Assembly (NCBI GenBank): GCA_030737875.1
Contig: CM060918.1
Coordinates: 769,042,552-769,106,551, forward strand
From: Allium sativum
Lineage: Eukaryota; Streptophyta; Magnoliopsida; Asparagales; Amaryllidaceae
Direction of reading: 5' to 3'
DNA length: 64,000 nt
How positions within the stretch are numbered: position 1 is the stretch's first letter; each line of letters opens with the position of its first letter. Under the pieces are notes generated by a model that was not told the origin of the DNA, made no database searches, and saw nothing but the letters and a program-made list of their open reading frames with translations. A program made the position numbers and the translations under genes. Of this stretch, positions 34,970 through 44,407 are shown one piece after another.

Positions 34970-35004
34970 GGTCGGTTTTTTCCACCGTTGTGTGGTAATA
35001 CTAG
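34970..35004 (+). other. 3' terminal signal of Helitron X
   Basis: GGTCGGTTT (34970-34978) is the inverted copy of AAACCGACC near the 5' end (25499-25507). It is followed by the hairpin and TACTAG. Helitron Y has the same set, and there the inverted repeat extends to 13 bases. Confidence 0.78.
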
Positions 35005-35987
35005 TTAGATTTGAAGTAAGTCTATGGGTCCTCCTTTTATAAAAGTAGTTAGGCATGGCGGTAACGGAGTAGGGTAGTTCATAGGGGATATACACTCCCT
35101 CTACGAGCTTGTAAGGGATAAAACTATGTACATGACTGGTTTATAAAGGATATGTTGCAATAACATGATCACCAACTATCTATGGGATGTCTTAAGCGAC
35201 ATAGGAGTTCTACCGTAATATTATTTAAGTAGTAACATTCGCAATACCACTTCTCATATTACAAGTGAGAGTATAGACTTAAGAACATTGAAAAATTAGG
35301 ATGGGGTCTTAAGAGGACAGGGTCCGCCTCAAGTTATAAGAGACCATTATAATCCACTTTTAATATGGCCATAAGTGACCGAGAATGCCCGCCTTGCTGG
35401 GTCTTTACCCTAAATACACTAATGATGTTCTTAAGCGATTGAATAGAATATCCACCTCATTGGTTAGATATTTTGTATTCAGGTGAATGTTTGTGTGTTG
35501 GGTAGAAATACTTCGATATATGTAACCTGCTAAATCTAGGGTATAGCCTTTAGGTAAGTACTATTTTGTGTTTCACAGGACTTTATATTCTGACCCCTCT
35601 CCTTAACATATCCAACAAGTTAGTAGGTGGGAAATATTCTATGGAAGAAGCAATGATGGAGGCTGAAGACGAAAATGGAGATATTATGCTATTACTTGTT
35701 ATCATTGTTGTACTGCTTGTGGAAACTTTTGATAATGAGTTTATTGATGCACCTATGGAATAATTGTATCTTAAAAATCTGTGTTTGAATTATGTGGATT
35801 TTTAAATAAAATGGTACATCATATTTTTCTCATTCCGTTGTGTGAGATTTTCATAATGGAATATCTATATAGTATTTTGTGCAAATGTAATTCCTTACAG
35901 GAACAAACGACCCATTTAGAGTGGCTCTAAGTTTCGACAGGCCATTTCTATGTTGAAATTTAGGCCCATTCTGGGCTGGTTGTTACA
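35005..35987 (+). repeat. LTR C, segment 3 of 3
   Basis: Resumes after Helitron X and ends GGCTGGTTGTTACA at 35987, the expected end for an LTR starting TGTAACACCC. No primer site follows, consistent with a 3' LTR. The next five bases are TATTC; its partner at the far end of element C is not visible. The 65-codon frame at 35566-35763 has no known motif. Confidence 0.75.
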
Positions 35988-37055
35988 TATTCACTATCCG
36001 AAGAGCTTTTGTAGGATGGCCCGCTTTTGGAAAGGCTAGTATCGAATTGCTTATGGTACTTCTGTCCTTTGGTCATTGGTCATGTAAATCAAAAGAAGAT
36101 TCAAGTTAGAACTCCGCATGAACAAAGTGAAAAGAGTGTTGTGGCATGCAGTGCTCATGTCATGTGCGTCCTAATGATCCCCCCAATGGACCAAAGCTCG
36201 GAGTTAGGCTTGTCAGAGTTGTCTTCCCAGCTTTAACATGAGTAATTTCTTCTTCAGATCCTGGAAAGAATGTGGTGGGGTCCAAATTCTAAGCTGAATA
36301 GATGACATCCAGTAACGGCATATCGCTCATGCACCTGAATGTTAACTTAGTGCCCCTTGATTAGGCACTATATGATGGAGATTTCGCAGGAGACGGAGTT
36401 CTAATGTGAAACACTTCTGCAGCTGGCTCTTTCGAAGGAGAGCTCTTGGACCCTTTCTCCGCCACTTTCTTGATGGACTTCTCATTTTCCCCATCCTTGG
36501 GCTCCCAACTATACATGGGGGCACTTTTCTCTTGATAGCATTCTTTACACAGACTCGGGTCAAGCTCCCACAACTGCTTCCCCCTTGGTTATGGGCACGA
36601 CTACTGGCCCCTCGACTAGAAGCACGACTACTGGCCTCCCGACAAGGGGAACAACCACTAGTGGTGCTATTGCAGGAGCTCGAGCACCGCCCACTCCTAA
36701 AGTTAGACCAACACTAAGAAAGTAAAACTAATATAGAAACTCGTTGGCACTACACCTTTTGAGACTTCGAGCATTCTCCAGAATCCCCCCTTATGGTAGC
36801 CATACTAGCGCGATATACATCGCTAGTGGGCTTGATCGGTCTCTTGCCAGCAAAGGAGTATGAATATTAGAAACTCTCCAGGGAAATTCAAATAAATAAG
36901 TTAGGTCTTGACACTTACAACATTGAATCCATCTCCTTGTCCAACTTATTGTTGTAGAACAAAAAATCAGTCGGTTCTTATGTTCCCTAACTTGTTGAAT
37001 CCACCGATTATCACTCGGTTACTCGAGGTGGACTCGAAGAAAAGATAGGAAAAAT
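35988..37055 (-). pseudogene. 'putative gypsy type transposon' reading-frame remnant, downstream half
   Basis: Minus-strand codons here continue the broken frame found at 47523-48130; element D is inserted between them. Just left of the insertion the minus strand reads YLFFESTS, GGFNKLGNIRTD and FFVLQQ, resembling the part after the conserved W..F block of the PF04195-type domain. Further down (36573-36361) is a charged Lys/Ser/Glu-rich stretch without known motif. Stops and frameshifts are frequent. The family is found in the gag region of plant gypsy-like elements and its exact function is unclear to me. Assignment rests on motif memory only. Confidence 0.45.
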
Positions 37056-37327
37056 TGAAACAACCCGTATTTTCAATAACCCGTTATAACATAAATCAAG
37101 GCAGAATTTAATTTATAAATCTGAATCAAGGGAAACGGGCTATGCCATTGCGTTTGTCTCGGAAAAATACGCGAAATAGAGTCCGAGTTTTCGAAAATTG
37201 GAGTCCGTATGACCCGATTAAGGCCCAACGAAGTTTTCAGAAAAATTCAAAGTAAAAACAGATTTCAAGTTTGAATTTGGAAATTAGGGCAGTTGGGCGC
37301 AGGCAGGAAATTTCCCGCCAGACCACC

Positions 37328-37544
37328 CATGTCGACAGCCCTGTCGACTAGGCAGTCGACATGGTTAGGCCCAAGTCGACAGCCCTGTCGACTTGGGTGT
37401 CGACTTGGTTCAGCCGGGCAGTTTTGCCTGGTGCACCATTTTGTGGTTTTGGTTAGGTTTTGGGGCCAGATTCGGTTTTAAGGGCTGAGATTGGAATTAG
37501 GGTTTAATCCTAAGGTTGAAACTAATCCTAATCTCTATAAATAA
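37328..37544 (+). promoter_or_regulatory. element D promoter: GTCGAC palindromes and TATA box
   Basis: Six GTCGAC cores at 37328-37412, including a perfect inverted repeat with arms CCCAAGTCGACAG and CTGTCGACTTGGG around CC. TATA box CTATAAATAAG at 37534-37544, about 120 bases downstream. The 3' LTR copy (44686-44752; TATA 44881) lacks one 12-base unit containing one GTCGAC. Confidence 0.65.
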
Positions 37545-37891
37545 GCCCCTAACCTAACCCTAAATCATCATTATTCATTCAAGTAACTAAACTATGGAAA
37601 AATCATTCCTCTCATGGCCTCCACTCTCTTCATAAAATTCCTAAGTCATTTCTATGAGAGATTTTTCCATGCATACAAGTGTTTTCAAGCTTGTATGAGT
37701 GTCATTAGCTTGCATTCAAGTCAAGTTTCCATATTTACATCATAAAGCAAGGGGTTTATATTGATTTGGAGCTTTCATTTTGGGTTTATTTGATTTCATA
37801 AGGGCTTGGCTCAATCTATTAATATATTTGTGTCTTCATAAGAATTTGAGCCCTTTTCTACTTTCATATTTAAACTCTAAAGTTAAATGAA

Positions 37892-38145
37892 TGATGCAAG
37901 TTTGGTTGATCATTATGATATGCAAGTTTGCCATGATATGCAAGTTTACTATGTCATGTTATGCAAGTTTGATATGTTATGATATGCAAGTTTACCATGT
38001 TATGCTATGCAAGTTTGCCATGTTATGATATGCAAGTTTATCATGTTATGTTATGCAAGTTTGCCATGTTATGATATGCAAGTTTGATCATGTTATGTTA
38101 TGCAAGTTTGTCATATGATATGCAAGTTATGTTATGCAATTTTGG
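37892..38145. repeat. ATGCAAGTTT minisatellite in the 5' LTR of element D
   Basis: About 12 irregular units built on ATGCAAGTTT separated by TGCCATGTTATGAT-like spacers. The 3' LTR has the same array (45239-45508) with an extra TGCAAGTTTGAT unit. Confidence 0.85.
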
Positions 38146-38705
38146 GTTGATCATTTTGTTCATGTTATCATGTTATGCAAGCTTACCTTGAGTATATGAA
38201 CATAAAGCTTCAAGCTTTATGCTAAAGGTTGCATTTTGGCAACATGTAAGTTATCATATCTCTTATGATAACTTGCATGTGAGGCTAAATGCGAACTTAT
38301 GGCCATTTCTACATGTCATTTATCACCATGTATCACCAATATGCTAAGTTTGGTTTTATGCATGCTTTTGAGGCCTAAAAATGTAATATGCAAGTATATG
38401 AACATATGTACATTTCATATGCCACCATGTTAAACTTGTGGCTTCAACACCTTTATGTCATGATTATGCCAAGTTCCCTCTTTCTATCCTTTATGCGCTA
38501 TTGCGATATGTAAGCGATGGGATTGCGTTTGGGGTTGGGTAAACTTAAAAGACATAAAAACATAAGATTGGGAATTTACCTATTAAGTTAGGTCTACCCA
38601 TTGGGAATTTACCTATTAAGTTAGGTCTACCCAAATTCTTGAAAACTTGTAATATGTTTTGGAAACATGATGGACATGACACTTAGAAAATATAAGTGTG
38701 ACCAA

Positions 38706-38898
38706 CTCGAGGTTGGGTTGAGTTTGTAGCGTAAAACTACCCGGAACCGACCGGCTTAACTAGTTGCTACAAACAATAGGACCCAATGTGAGAAGTTGGT
38801 CATGTTGTACCTTGAACCCGAGGTTAGACCAAGTTGTGGTGTAAAGCTACCCGGACCCGCCCGGCTTAACTAGTAACCACAACAAGGTCTAATGTGAG
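38706..38898 (+). other. tandem pair of stem-loops with CCCGGA(A/C)CCG loop, element D 5' LTR
   Basis: Copy 1: arms 38706-38730 and 38766-38793 pair as TTGGGTT/GACCCAA and perfectly as GTTTGTAGC/GCTACAAAC; loop CCCGGAACCGACCGG at 38740-38754. Copy 2: arms 38819-38840 and 38875-38898 pair perfectly as TTAGACC/GGTCTAA and GTTGTGGT/ACCACAAC; loop CCCGGACCCGCCCGG at 38850-38864. About 1.2 kb downstream of the TATA box. Confidence 0.8.
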
Positions 38899-39674
38899 AG
38901 GTTAAGGCACATTAAATTAATTAATGCCTCATGATTAGGGTTAAGTCATGGTCCACTTAATACTTAACCAATTTGGGCTTGGTGGATTAATCGGGGTTAA
39001 GTCGTGAACCCATCGTTACACTTAACCAAGTTAATCCATGATTAGTAAGAGGGTTAAACCGTACTTAACCCACTAGAAAATCCTAGCAATGGGGGTCCAC
39101 TCCAGCAGTAATCCCAAGTTTGTATCATTAAGACCCTAGGGACTAGGCCAGGGAGGGGGCACGATTACTGGACTTGAGGTAAGTGACCAAAAACGACGGC
39201 AGAGTGGTACGCCGGTGTAGTTCCGGACGGACTATGGTCGTGCATATAGTCCGTAGCCGGGGAAAACATGCACGGGTACCAGTAGATCGAGACTGTGCAC
39301 TTATGTTTATGGTGTCCAGGGGTTTACACCCTAGGGCTTGATACACCCGAAGGGTGGACCCGGCACAGTCCGACTACAATTATATTTGGGCCGTATTGAC
39401 ACCAACACGTGACGAGTTAGGCTTAGGGAGCCGATCGATTAGACCGTTTGGTTGGACCTCGTATTAGGGTCATTTCATGTTATTGGGCCAAAGCTTGGGC
39501 CAAGGGATCAATACTTGTTTATTCAAGTCATGTTAGTTTGCTAGTACACCTGTGGTGCAAAAACCTTAAACCTGATTATGCGATGACACCTTTATCTACC
39601 TTGTTAGTTAATCATCATGCTAGTATGTTATCCTTATGTTCATCCCTACTTCTCATGCCAGTTAACTTTATCAG

Positions 39675-39767
39675 TTTACATTGATTGTAGTAGGGCTTAC
39701 TCAGTCTTTTTGACTAACCTGTTTTTCTTTCGCCTCTTTTTCTTCCGTTCCCCCCCCCCCCCCCAGG
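39675..39767 (+). other. pyrimidine tract with C15 run ending in CAG, element D LTR
   Basis: TTGACTAACCTG (branch-point-like) precedes about 55 bases of almost pure pyrimidine ending CCCCAG/GTT, with C15 at 39750-39764. In the 3' LTR the run is C11-T-C7-A-C5 (47110-47134). It looks like a 3' splice site; the other strand could form a G-quadruplex. Confidence 0.5.
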
Positions 39768-40149
39768 TTCTCAGGGTGGGAATATTGGAGCTTAGCTTGG
39801 ACATCTGATCGCTTACTTGTGGGATTTTAGCTCATGTACGGTCTTGACATGAAGCTAGCTATGGTTATCACTTATTTTGGGGATAGTACTTATGTATTTT
39901 AGTTTTTTAGTGATGTTGTTTTTATCTAGACTTGTGTATTTGGAAAGTTGACATTATGTTGTACCAGACTTGTTTTGAAATAGTTTGAAATCTTCCGCTG
40001 TTTTACTTATCTTATTTACTCTGTTTACATATATACATATGTTCTTGTTCTGCCTTGATATATCATTATGCATGTTTACCTGATTCAAACGCCCCTCCAA
40101 AGTCAGAGTGCTTGCAAGAGCCACCCTGGCGGAGGTGGGGTGTTACATT

Positions 40150-40161
40150 TGGTATCAGAGC
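40150..40161 (+). other. primer-binding site of element D
   Basis: TGGTATCAGAGC two bases after the 5' LTR; initiator tRNA-Met. Confidence 0.93.
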
Positions 40162-40346
40162 ATATGGTTTACGAGAAGGAACAAAAAGGTTTTTAAAAAA
40201 ACTTTTGGAAAACTATTTTCAAAACCAAGTATAAAATATTTTCCAAAGAAAAGTCTAGTTTATTTTAAAGGCTATTCCCAAAAAGCTATTAGCAAAATCC
40301 CTTCGTTTTTCTCCATTCTGAATTTGTCTTTTTCTTTGTTTTTAGT

Positions 40347-41447
40347 ATGGCCGATAACTTTGCTATTCCGGAGGGAGTACACGTACCTGTTTGGTATAGG
40401 AGACTTTTGGAGGCTAGGGCGACCGAAGCCGGCCCCGCAGATGTTCCTCCTCCTCCTCCGGTAGTTAATGTTCCTCCTCCTCCTGTCGCTGATGTTCCTC
40501 CTCCTCCTGTCGCTGAGGTTCCTCTTCCTCCTCCCCCTCAGCATCCACAAGAGGATTTCGCGGAGATTTGCAAAGACTTTAAGGCGATGGGTTGCAAGAA
40601 TTTCATTGGAACCGAGACTTATGTAGAGGCAAGGAATTGGTTGAAAGAAACCGAAGATCTTTTTGCCTTCTTTGATATAGATGACCGTAGGAAGGTTTTA
40701 TTGGCAGTGTGGTTGCTAAAGGAAGAAGCTGCACGTTGGTGGGTGGTCACCACCGCTACTAGGCCAATTGAGACTTGGGATGACTTTCGAGGAAAGTTTG
40801 GACTAAGGTTCCTATCACTGAAGCAAGGGGACATAACTATTAGGGAATACATAGATAAGTTTAATCAACTGGCTCGGGTCGGTTTAGACTTGGTTAACAC
40901 AGCTAAGAAGAAGGCCCTATACTTTGCTCTAGGATTAAACGAGCCATTACATGGTTTAGCCATGACTCATATACCCTTGGGGGCAACTTTCGAGAGTTTG
41001 GTGAATATGGCCCTACTCAATGAAGAGAACAGGTGTGACAAGAAGGAGGAGAAGTCTGTAGATAAGAAGGAAAAGAAGTGCTTTACTTGTGGAAGCTTGA
41101 CTCATCTAAACAAGGGGAACAATAGCAAGGGCAATAACGACAAGAGGAAGTGCCATTATTGCGGTTCAGTTGGGCATCTTATTAAGGATTGTAGGAAGAG
41201 AAAAAGGAAGAGTGGTGAATGCTTTCATTGTGGTGAGTTTGGACATTTCAGCAAAGATTGCCCGAAGAAGCAAGGGCAAGGTCAGACTCAGTGTGCAAGA
41301 CCATCTGGAGGGCAAGTTCATCCCCTCAACATCGTTCTTTCAGCTCATGATCGAGGTAGTGTTTCTGTTGAAAGTCTTGTTTACATTTCTGATTTTCCTG
41401 TTTGTACTTTGTTTGATTCTGGCGCATTGCATAGTTATTTCATCTGA
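40347..41447 (+). CDS. gypsy Gag with zinc knuckles, open into protease
   Basis: A 366-codon open frame starting 200 bases after the 5' LTR. Residues ~30-70 are proline-rich (repeated VPPPP). Residues ~75-220 match the retrotransposon gag core (NWLKETEDLF, AARWW, REYIDKFNQLA). Then come a degenerate first knuckle (CFTCGSLTHLNKG, last Cys lost) and two good CCHC knuckles (CHYCGSVGHLIKDC and CFHCGEFGHFSKDC), which bind RNA. The last residues are the protease active site in the form FDSGALHSYF, followed at once by a stop; a frameshift there carries the protease into the next frame. Gag itself could be intact. Start chosen at MADNFAIPEG, the first ATG with homologous text after it. Confidence 0.85.
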   Translation: MADNFAIPEGVHVPVWYRRLLEARATEAGPADVPPPPPVVNVPPPPVADVPPPPVAEVPLPPPPQHPQEDFAEICKDFKAMGCKNFIGTETYVEARNWLKETEDLFAFFDIDDRRKVLLAVWLLKEEAARWWVVTTATRPIETWDDFRGKFGLRFLSLKQGDITIREYIDKFNQLARVGLDLVNTAKKKALYFALGLNEPLHGLAMTHIPLGATFESLVNMALLNEENRCDKKEEKSVDKKEKKCFTCGSLTHLNKGNNSKGNNDKRKCHYCGSVGHLIKDCRKRKRKSGECFHCGEFGHFSKDCPKKQGQGQTQCARPSGGQVHPLNIVLSAHDRGSVSVESLVYISDFPVCTLFDSGALHSYFI

Positions 41448-42602
41448 TCTAGTTGAAAGTTTGCACCTAAGTACTAGTCTAGTTAATGATCCCGTGCGTG
41501 TTTCAAATCCAATTGGGGTTTCCGCCCATTTGTCTATTATCTACGTGGATTTGAAAATTTCTATCTTGAGTGTAGAGTTCTCGTATGATGCTTATATTCT
41601 CGGTTTCATGGGGTATGGGTTGATTTTGGGCATGGATGGGTTGTCCAGTTTTGGAGCCATCCTTGATTTTTGAGCATAGGGTTGTGAGGCTCATGACTCG
41701 CCTCGGTAATACCCTAAAAATTTCTTGTAACCCTATGGGTTCCGTCATGTTGTGTTATCTTGAATCCCTCAACCCGTCTATCGATAGTTTGCAATCGGTG
41801 AGGGTGGTCCGAGAATATCCTGATATCTTGGGTGAAGTGAAGGGGGTTACCCCTAAACGAGAGATAGATTTCCGCATTTATCTGGTTAATAATTCCAAGA
41901 TAGTTTCGTGGCCGGTTAGGCACATGGCCCTGCAAGATGAGAGTTAAGAAAGCAAGTCAAGGAGTTGCTTGAGAAGAACTTCATGAGACGAAGTATATCT
42001 GAATAGGGAGCGCCTGTAGTATTTACTACCAAGGCAGATGGTTCTCTTCGACTTTGTGTTGATTATCGTGAGTTAAACAAAGAGAATAGACAACCATTGC
42101 CAAGGATCGATGATTTGTTTGATCAGCTTGTAGGAACATCTGTTTTTTTCTTGATCTTGCTACTAGATCCCTTCAGCTCAGAGTAGCTGAGGATAGTATA
42201 GACAAAACAGCGGTCAGAACTCCAGATGGATTCTTAGAATGGCTGGTCATGCCATTCGGTTTAACTAATGCACCCGCCTACTTCGTGGACTTGACGAGTA
42301 GGGTGCCTAGGGAGTTCCTGAACAAGTTTGTGGTAGTCTTTGTAGATGATATCCTGACTTTCTTAAAGAACGAGGAAGAACATGCTAGACATCTCAAGGA
42401 GGTGATGGATGCGCTTAGAGCCCATCAGTTGAAAGCCAAGTCCTCCAAATGTCATTTTGGAGAAAAAGGAGTTAGATTTCTTGGGCACATAGTTTCTAAG
42501 CAAGGCTTAGTGGTGGATCCTGCTAAAGTGGTCGCGGTTCAAAACCGAAAAGCTCCGACGAGGACAATTGAAGTAAGAAGTTCTCTCAGTTTAATTAGTT
42601 AG
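41405..42602 (+). pseudogene. protease and reverse transcriptase of element D, broken
   Basis: The protease changes frame after FDSGALHSYF and continues as LVNDPVRVSNPIG to LILGMDGL, where the usual Trp is Gly. RT starts in another frame (REYPDILGEVKG, EIDFRIYL), passes several stops near 41945-42180 ([24 protein letters not shown]), and is open again at 42249-42602: [12 protein letters not shown], catalytic FVDD, CHFGEKGVRFLGH, VDPAKV. It stops there and RNase H is missing: the next recognisable text is the zinc-binding part of integrase. Confidence 0.87.
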
Positions 42603-43260
42603 TTAGCGCCCCTTGAGCTTAGACCTACCCTTCTGAATCAAGTAGGGACTTCACAGAAAGAAGACCCGCAGTTAGTCAAGATCATGGACAAGTTGATTCG
42701 AGGCGAGATGGTAAGTCACCTCGCTATAGATGACAAGGGATGGCTAAGACGCGATGAGAGAAAGAAGGTTCTTGAAGATGCACATCACCCGAGGAGGTGG
42801 CCGAGTTTGTCCCAAGGTGCATGTTGTGCCAACAGGTTAAAGGCCGAGTCATAGAAGCCCGGTGGGCTATTATATCCATTGGAGGTCCCCGCAATGGAAG
42901 AGGGAAAAGCGTCACAAAGAATTTCGTGGATGGACTGCCTAGATCAAGAAAGGGAATAAAAGCATGTGGGTCATAGTAGGTAGACTCACGAAGAGTGCTC
43001 ATTTCACTCCGGTAAAGAGCGAAAGGACTGCATCATAACTAGCGACAGTTTACTTTCAAGAAATAAAGCGGTTGCACGAGGTTCCCTAAAGTATAGTTAG
43101 TAACCATGACTCAATCTTCACTAGCCAGTTTTGGAATAGTCTACGGGAAGTCATGGGCAAGCAACTGAATCTAAGTACGGCCTATCATTCGCAGGCGAAT
43201 GGTTCATTTCGTTCAAGCATGAGTTATAGAAAATCACGTTAGTAAGAGCAATTGGCAACG
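42603..43260 (+). pseudogene. integrase remnant of element D
   Basis: Broken plus-strand pieces follow integrase order. The HHCC zinc domain tail is FVPRCMLCQQVKGRV (about 42805-42850). Core pieces are GLPRSRKG, SMWVIVGRLTKSAHFTPVK, YFQEIKRLHEVP, VSNHDSIFTSQFW and TAYHSQANGSF. The first and second catalytic acids appear lost or shifted (NFVDGLP; SNHD for SDRD). Several stops occur. The C-terminal and chromodomain parts cannot be traced further. Confidence 0.8.
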
Positions 43261-44372
43261 AGGGTTGGTATTTTCAAGAAAAGTTCTGCTGCGTGGAATG
43301 CTTTATAGTAAGTAAACGAGATCCAGGATTCACCAGTGAATTTTGGAGAGCTTGCATGAAACCATGAGGTCATAGTTATGTTTAAGCCAAGAATGATAGA
43401 AGAGTAAGTGAAAAAGGAAGACGATAGGCGACAATGAAATGGGTTCCAACTCATATTTGGAAATAAGAGTTAAGAAGCTAAGAAATCATGAGGTAAAAGA
43501 CGGTCAAAGCACAGTGGAGTTAAGCTCAAGGAAACGTGACTTAGAAGACTGAAGGCTAGATACGCGCATCATATCTCTTTTTAAGAGCATATCCTTGATC
43601 CTTGTTTTCCCGTGGAACTTACTCGCATGTTATCTTTTACATATATCCTCTCGGTCCCGTTCTCGATCCCATTTCTGTTGTAAACTCTATAAGGGGGTGT
43701 GACTCATCGGTTAGTAATACATGTCAAGGTTTAAAGGGGTCCGTTAGGTTGACTAAACCTTTTGGGCTTTTATAGAATATGGGTTGGGTTAGGAAGGGAT
43801 TTCTTGTAATCCGAAAGGAGTATATCCTGCTTATCTTCCCGATCTCTTTGTAGCATATCTTTTGCTATCCATGTTTGTCTTGATTATCTAGTTTATCATG
43901 TTAATCTTGTCATGAGAACCTTAGGTAGAAACCCTTTGGATGAAACATGTGTTTGAAACATGTTATGCTTGATGTTTGCAAGTGGTTGCAAGTGTTTGCA
44001 AGTGGTTACTCGTGGATGCATTATACACGTTAGGCACTAGATCGGCTCACACACTCCTCATATTGCATATGCATGAGTGTTTATGCTTATTCATGGATGA
44101 AAATTTTTGTGTTATCACATGGATGTTGCATATGGATGTATGTTATGTGCACACATATAGATGTTATACATTATGTTAGGAATTGCATACATATGGATTC
44201 ATTTCACTAACATAATTTGCATTGATGATATTTGCATTAGATAAGTACATATACACACACCTTTGCATATGTTCATACAACATTTAGAATCTTGTAAGGA
44301 CAATGATTGCTCGTGGATGATGTTTTGAGTAGATGGATGTTGGATGGTAGGATATGTTCTTCCTAACTTAGA
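43261..44372 (+). other. 3' non-coding interior of element D
   Basis: About 1.1 kb without a recognisable protein. Any integrase C-terminus here has decayed beyond recognition. Includes ATG/CAT-rich text near 43960-44260. Confidence 0.6.
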
Positions 44373-44407
44373 GATTTCGGGGACGAAATCCTTTAAGGAG
44401 GGGAGAA
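44373..44407 (+). promoter_or_regulatory. 3' hairpin and polypurine tract of element D
   Basis: GATTTCG (44373-44379) and CGAAATC (44384-44390) pair perfectly around GGGA. AAGGAGGGGAGAA follows and touches the 3' LTR; it would prime plus-strand DNA. Confidence 0.75.

Larger units (their letters stand above)
25497..35004 (+). mobile_element. Helitron X, non-autonomous
   Basis: The 5' end is TCAAACCGACCGTTAGGGAG, preceded by A (25496). The 3' end is a short hairpin (ACCG...TGGT, 34984-34996) then TAATACTAG, followed by T (35005). TC...CTAG ends, a hairpin close to the 3' end, A/T flanks and no target duplication define Helitrons. Without its nested solo LTR it is about 4.6 kb. No Rep/helicase frame is present, so it would depend on an autonomous partner. 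The first 400 bases look like a gene 5' leader (pyrimidine-rich, then AAAAGGTAATT like a splice donor at 25915). Microsatellites lie at 28221-28245 (ATATG repeats) and 28574-28640. No recognisable protein remains; 25697-25906 and 28822-29154 are open but featureless. Confidence 0.8.
37056..40147 (+). repeat. 5' LTR of element D (3092 bases)
   Basis: Starts TGAAACAACCCG (the other LTR has TGTAACAACCCG) and ends GGGGTGTTACA. Contains the GTCGAC array and TATA box, an ATGCAAGTTT repeat array, a 33-base tandem duplication (38568-38600 and 38601-38633), the stem-loop pair, and a C15 run. No gene. Confidence 0.93.

Noticed and set aside
37550..37570. CCTAACCCTAAA resembling plant telomere repeat
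   Set aside because: Only one and a half units and repeated in the other LTR; a leader motif, not a telomere.
40272..40550. minus frame with RRRRN repeats
   Set aside because: Antisense of the proline-rich start of Gag in element D.
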